Part shown: one piece after another, positions 60,799-64,000 of the stretch
How positions within the stretch are numbered: the stretch's first letter is position 1
Layout of the letters: the number at the start of each line of letters is the position of its first letter
NCBI RefSeq assembly: GCF_024655635.1
Contig: NZ_JANLGI010000011.1
Coordinates: forward strand, 62,001-126,000
Direction: 5' to 3'
DNA from: Allobosea sp. 47.2.35
GTDB taxonomy: Bacteria > Pseudomonadota > Alphaproteobacteria > Rhizobiales > Beijerinckiaceae
Length of the DNA stretch: 64,000 bases
Position numbers and translations under genes: made by a program
Notes under the pieces: model-generated
Told to the model about the DNA's origin: nothing
The model's database searches: none
The model's input: the letters and a program-made list of their open reading frames with translations, nothing else

Positions 60799-62364
60799 AT
60801 GCGTCTTGTCATCGTTTCCAACCGGGTCACGATTCCCGATCGCCATGAAAAGGTGATGGCGGGAGGGTTGGCGGTTGCCCTGCGCGAGGCGCTGGAGCAG
60901 CGCGGCGGCCTCTGGTTCGGCTGGAGTGGCGGCGTCAGCGAGAGCGCCCAGACACAGGTCCGGCAGGTCGAGCACGGCAATGTCACCTATGCCGTGACCG
61001 ATCTCAGCGAGGCCGAGCGCCAGAGCTATTATCTCGGCTTCTCGAACCGGGCGCTCTGGCCGCTGATGCATTACCGGCTTGGCCTGACCGAGTTCCAGCG
61101 CAGCGACTACATGGGCTATCTCGGCGTCAATCGCCGCTTCGCCCGTGCGCTCGCCGGGCTGATCAAGCCCGACGACCTCATCTGGATTCACGACTACCAC
61201 CTGATTCCGCTGGCGGCGGAACTGCGTCGGCGCGGCGTCACCAACCGGATCGGCTATTTCCACCACATCCCCTGGCCGGCGGCCGATGTCGTCGGTGCCT
61301 TGCCCTTCAGCGCGACCCTGATCCGCACCATGGCGGCCTATGATCTCGTAGGGATGCAGACCGAGGTCGATGCCCGCAACCTGATCGGCGGGCTGGTTTC
61401 ACTCTGCGGTGCCCGCTCGCACGGAAAGCGCATCAGGCTGGGTACTCGCGAGACGTCCGTGCAGACCTTCCCGATCGGCATCGATGTCGAGGGCTTCCGC
61501 AAGCTCGCGGCCGCGTCCGTTCGTCAGGCGGCGACGCCCTTGCGCGCGACGCGGGAATCGCTCGGCGAACGCAAGCTCGTCATCGGCGTCGACCGGCTCG
61601 ACTATTCCAAGGGCATCGTGCAGCGCCTCGAAGCCTTCGGTGAGTTTCTGCGCAACCACCCCGAGGATCGCGGCCGGGTCAGCCTGTTGCAGATCGCGCC
61701 ACCCTCGCGCAGCGACGTGCCGGAATATGCCGAGCTCGACCGCCAGTCGGACGAGGTCGCCGGGCGCCTCAACGCTCAGCTCGGCGAATTCGACTGGACG
61801 CCGATCCGCGTCGTCAAGAAAGCCTATTCGCGCAAGGCGCTGGCTGGCTTCTACCGCCGCGCGCAGGTCGGGCTGGTCACGCCGATGCGCGACGGCATGA
61901 ACCTCGTCGCCAAGGAATATGTCGCGGCCCAGGACCCAGCCGATCCCGGCGTGCTCGTGCTCTCGCGCTTCGCCGGCGCCGCCCAGCAGATGGGCGAGGC
62001 GCTGATCGTCAATCCCTTCGATTCGCACGAGGTGGCGGAAGCGATCCGCACCGCGCTGGCCATGCCGAAGACGGAGCGCATCCGGCGCTTCGAGCGGCTT
62101 TATTCCATCATTGCAGCCACCGACATCGACTGGTGGACGCGGCAATATCTCGCGGCATTGGCCGGAGAGGGCGCAACATCCGAAGCCATGGCCGTCGATG
62201 GCGCACGCAAGGAGCCGCGCCCCGGGGCGCGGCGAGGTGCTCGGAACGAGGCATCGGCCGCGTCATCGGGGCCTTCCGAAGCCGGTGTACGCAAGATGTC
62301 GGCAGGATCGCGCGGCAAGCGAGGCGCTGCGAGAGCCTCTCATCTCGCGCTTGTGCGCCCTTGA
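60799..62364 (+). CDS. otsA: Trehalose-6-phosphate synthase OtsA with basic C-terminal tail
   Basis: OtsA makes trehalose 6-phosphate from UDP-glucose and glucose 6-phosphate. The 521-residue GT20 protein has the N-terminal RLVIVSNRVTIPD loop, GGLAVAL (22-28), GGLWFGWSGG (36-45), HDYHLIPLAAELR (131-143), and Arg266/Lys271 in VDRLDYSKGI, which correspond to the nucleotide-binding pair of E. coli OtsA. The catalytic part ends at about residue 456. A further 65 residues rich in Arg, Ala, Gly and Ser have no family match and are not needed for the fold. GGAGA before the ATG at 60799 supports the start; the longer open frame is rejected. Confidence 0.95.
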   Translation: MRLVIVSNRVTIPDRHEKVMAGGLAVALREALEQRGGLWFGWSGGVSESAQTQVRQVEHGNVTYAVTDLSEAERQSYYLGFSNRALWPLMHYRLGLTEFQRSDYMGYLGVNRRFARALAGLIKPDDLIWIHDYHLIPLAAELRRRGVTNRIGYFHHIPWPAADVVGALPFSATLIRTMAAYDLVGMQTEVDARNLIGGLVSLCGARSHGKRIRLGTRETSVQTFPIGIDVEGFRKLAAASVRQAATPLRATRESLGERKLVIGVDRLDYSKGIVQRLEAFGEFLRNHPEDRGRVSLLQIAPPSRSDVPEYAELDRQSDEVAGRLNAQLGEFDWTPIRVVKKAYSRKALAGFYRRAQVGLVTPMRDGMNLVAKEYVAAQDPADPGVLVLSRFAGAAQQMGEALIVNPFDSHEVAEAIRTALAMPKTERIRRFERLYSIIAATDIDWWTRQYLAALAGEGATSEAMAVDGARKEPRPGARRGARNEASAASSGPSEAGVRKMSAGSRGKRGAARASHLALVRP

Positions 62365-62547
62365 GACTTGGCCGTTAGGTCAGGGAAACGACCGAAATCT
62401 TGGGGTGATGCTGCGCGCCCGCTTCTCCGCCCTTGCCGAATAAGGTCTTTGGTCGCTAGAAGGCAGCAGGATCGGAGTGGGCGACTCAGGGTCCGGACAG
62501 GCATCGTATCGTCGATGGCTGAGGAGGCGGGCGGAGGGCTGAGATCG

Positions 62548-64000
62548 ATGCGAGGCGCTCTCGGAGGACCGGGCGTTCTGTTGCGCCGTCTCCGCGAGGT
62601 CATGGCGGCATCGATCAGCCCGCAGGAGCGGCTGGATCGGCTCGTCGTGCTGATCGCCGGCAATCTCGTCGCCGAGGTCTGTTCCGTCTACGTCCTGCGC
62701 GAGGACGGCTCCCTTGAATTGTACGCCACCGAAGGCCTCAACCGCGAAGCGGTCCACCTCACGACCATGCGGGCGGGCGAGGGCCTCGTCGGCCTGATCG
62801 CGAGCGAGGCCGAGCCGTTGGCGCTCTCGGATGCGCAGGCGCATCCCTCCTTCTCCTACCGTCCGGAAACGGGCGAAGAGGTCTATCGCTCCTTCCTCGG
62901 CGTGCCGATCCTGCGTGGCGGCGCCGTGATGGGTGTGCTCGTCATTCAGAACCGCGCCTCGCGACTCTATTCCGAAGACGAGATCGAGACCCTCCAGACA
63001 ACCGCCATGCTGATGGCGGAGATGATCGCGGCGGGCGGTCTCAAGTCGCTGGCGGCTCCGGGCGCCTCGATCGGCCTCGACCGTCCCATTCACGGCGTCG
63101 GCGTGGCCTTGGCGGATGGCGTCGGCCTCGGCCATGCCGTGCTGCACGAGCCGCGTGTGGCGATCACCAATCTCATCGCCGAGAATCCGGCAGCCGAGGT
63201 CGGGCGCCTCGAAGCGGCGATCGGCGAGATGCGCGCCTCAATCGACGAACTGGTCGAGCGCGGCGACGTCGCCCATACCGGCGAGCATCGCGACGTGCTC
63301 GAGACCTTCCGCATGTTCGCCCATGACCAGGGCTGGCTGCGCCGCATGCGCGAGGTCGTGATGACCGGCCTCACCGCGGAGGCGGCGGTCGAGCGCGTTC
63401 AGTCCGACACTCGCGCCAAGATGCTGCGCCAGACCGACCCCTATTTGCGTGAGCGGTTGCATGATCTGGACGATCTCGCCAACCGCCTGCTGCGCACCCT
63501 TGTCGGCAAGGCCAACGGCGTCGCCCGCGAGAACCTGCCGGAGAATGCCATTCTCGTCGCGCGTTCGATGGGGCCGGCGGCGCTGCTCGACTATGATCGC
63601 GCCCATCTGCGCGGGCTCGTGCTGGAGGAGGGCGGCCCGACCAGTCATATCGCCATCGTCGCGCGTGCGCTCGGCATTCCCGCTGTCGGCGAGGTCGTCA
63701 ACGCGACGGCTTTGGTCGAAGGCGGAGACGCCATCATCGTCGACGGCCAGGCCGGCGAGGTGCAGATCCGCCCGCAGCCCGATGTCGAGAACGCCTACAA
63801 GGACAAGGCGCGTTTGCGCGCCCGCAAGCAGAAGCAGTACCAGAAACTCAAGGAACTCCCGGCGGTCACCCGGGACGGCGTCGACATCACCTTGCAGATC
63901 AATGCGGGCCTGATCGTCGACATGCCGAATATCGAGGCGACCGCCGCTTCCGGCATCGGCCTGTTCCGCACCGAACTGCAGTTCATGGTGGCGCAGCACA
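62548..64000 (+). CDS. ptsP: Nitrogen PTS enzyme I (PtsP), N-terminal part
   Basis: The gene is cut by the right edge after 484 codons. The visible part has an N-terminal GAF domain (about 25-160, with CSVYVLREDGSLELYATEG and FLGVPILRGGAVMGVLV), the enzyme I N-terminal helical domain, the phosphohistidine domain with His367 in GGPTSHIAIVARALG, and the start of the PEP-binding barrel (GIGLFRTELQF). PtsP takes phosphate from phosphoenolpyruvate and passes it to NPr, and so controls nitrogen and potassium responses. GGAGGG about ten bases upstream and the rhizobial N-terminus MRGALGGPGVLLRRLREVM fix the ATG at 62548; an in-frame ATG at 62515 is less likely. The 183-base gap after otsA holds nothing clear. 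Confidence 0.95.
   Translation, partial: MRGALGGPGVLLRRLREVMAASISPQERLDRLVVLIAGNLVAEVCSVYVLREDGSLELYATEGLNREAVHLTTMRAGEGLVGLIASEAEPLALSDAQAHPSFSYRPETGEEVYRSFLGVPILRGGAVMGVLVIQNRASRLYSEDEIETLQTTAMLMAEMIAAGGLKSLAAPGASIGLDRPIHGVGVALADGVGLGHAVLHEPRVAITNLIAENPAAEVGRLEAAIGEMRASIDELVERGDVAHTGEHRDVLETFRMFAHDQGWLRRMREVVMTGLTAEAAVERVQSDTRAKMLRQTDPYLRERLHDLDDLANRLLRTLVGKANGVARENLPENAILVARSMGPAALLDYDRAHLRGLVLEEGGPTSHIAIVARALGIPAVGEVVNATALVEGGDAIIVDGQAGEVQIRPQPDVENAYKDKARLRARKQKQYQKLKELPAVTRDGVDITLQINAGLIVDMPNIEATAASGIGLFRTELQFMVAQH

Overview
The window is high-GC chromosomal DNA (about two thirds G+C by eye), densely coding, with no rRNA, tRNA, phage, transposase or CRISPR sign that I could find. The gene order small basic protein - murA - DUF2948 - hisD - UPF0262 - low-molecular-weight phosphatase, the rhizobial style of ptsP, the mmsA/mmsB operon and the short palindromic repeats all point to an alphaproteobacterium of the order Hyphomicrobiales (Rhizobiales), plausibly near Bosea. 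The genus is an inference.

Left part (1-12.3 kb): a sensor kinase N-terminus and an FAD oxidoreductase; then a membrane PAS-GGDEF-EAL protein directly downstream of a crotonase-fold protein that looks like RpfF, the synthase of DSF-type fatty-acid signals; then the murA-hisD housekeeping operon; then tadG/tadE-like genes on the other strand. 12.4-26 kb: a 124-residue membrane protein overlapping a six-helix methyl-accepting chemotaxis protein; a yejABEF oligopeptide importer operon ending in deoB; a membrane cytochrome c; kdsB; pheA; a PaaI-type thioesterase; nudC.

25-41 kb: a valine/isobutyryl-CoA catabolic operon (mmsA, a secreted hypothetical, acyl-CoA dehydrogenase, mmsB) with a divergent LysR regulator; a double-receiver diguanylate cyclase; two divergent ABC importers, both without an ATPase gene, the second followed by transaldolase and an SDR. 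41-50 kb: a block that reads as the lower lysine/glutarate route: an aminoadipate-semialdehyde-type dehydrogenase, glutaryl-CoA dehydrogenase, a class III CoA-transferase, a TPP-dependent enzyme, a divergent LysR and an FAD amino-acid oxidase-like protein. 50-64 kb: DinB-like protein, LysE exporter, a split chromate transporter, a 922-residue secreted TPR protein, an M20 peptidase, a TetR with its small membrane-protein target and two clear palindromic operators, a trehalose cluster (GH15, otsB, divergent otsA) and the start of ptsP.

The strongest candidates for something new are (a) the RpfF-like synthase next to a membrane c-di-GMP enzyme, with an Asp in place of one catalytic Glu; (b) two unlinked secreted proteins that share an ungapped 29-residue motif; (c) the small membrane protein coupled to the histidine-rich MCP; (d) the unassigned TPP enzyme in the glutarate operon; and (e) an imperfect palindrome between otsB and otsA that resembles a two-way general-stress promoter. 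All start sites were re-chosen from ribosome-binding sites and family length where the longest open frame was too long.
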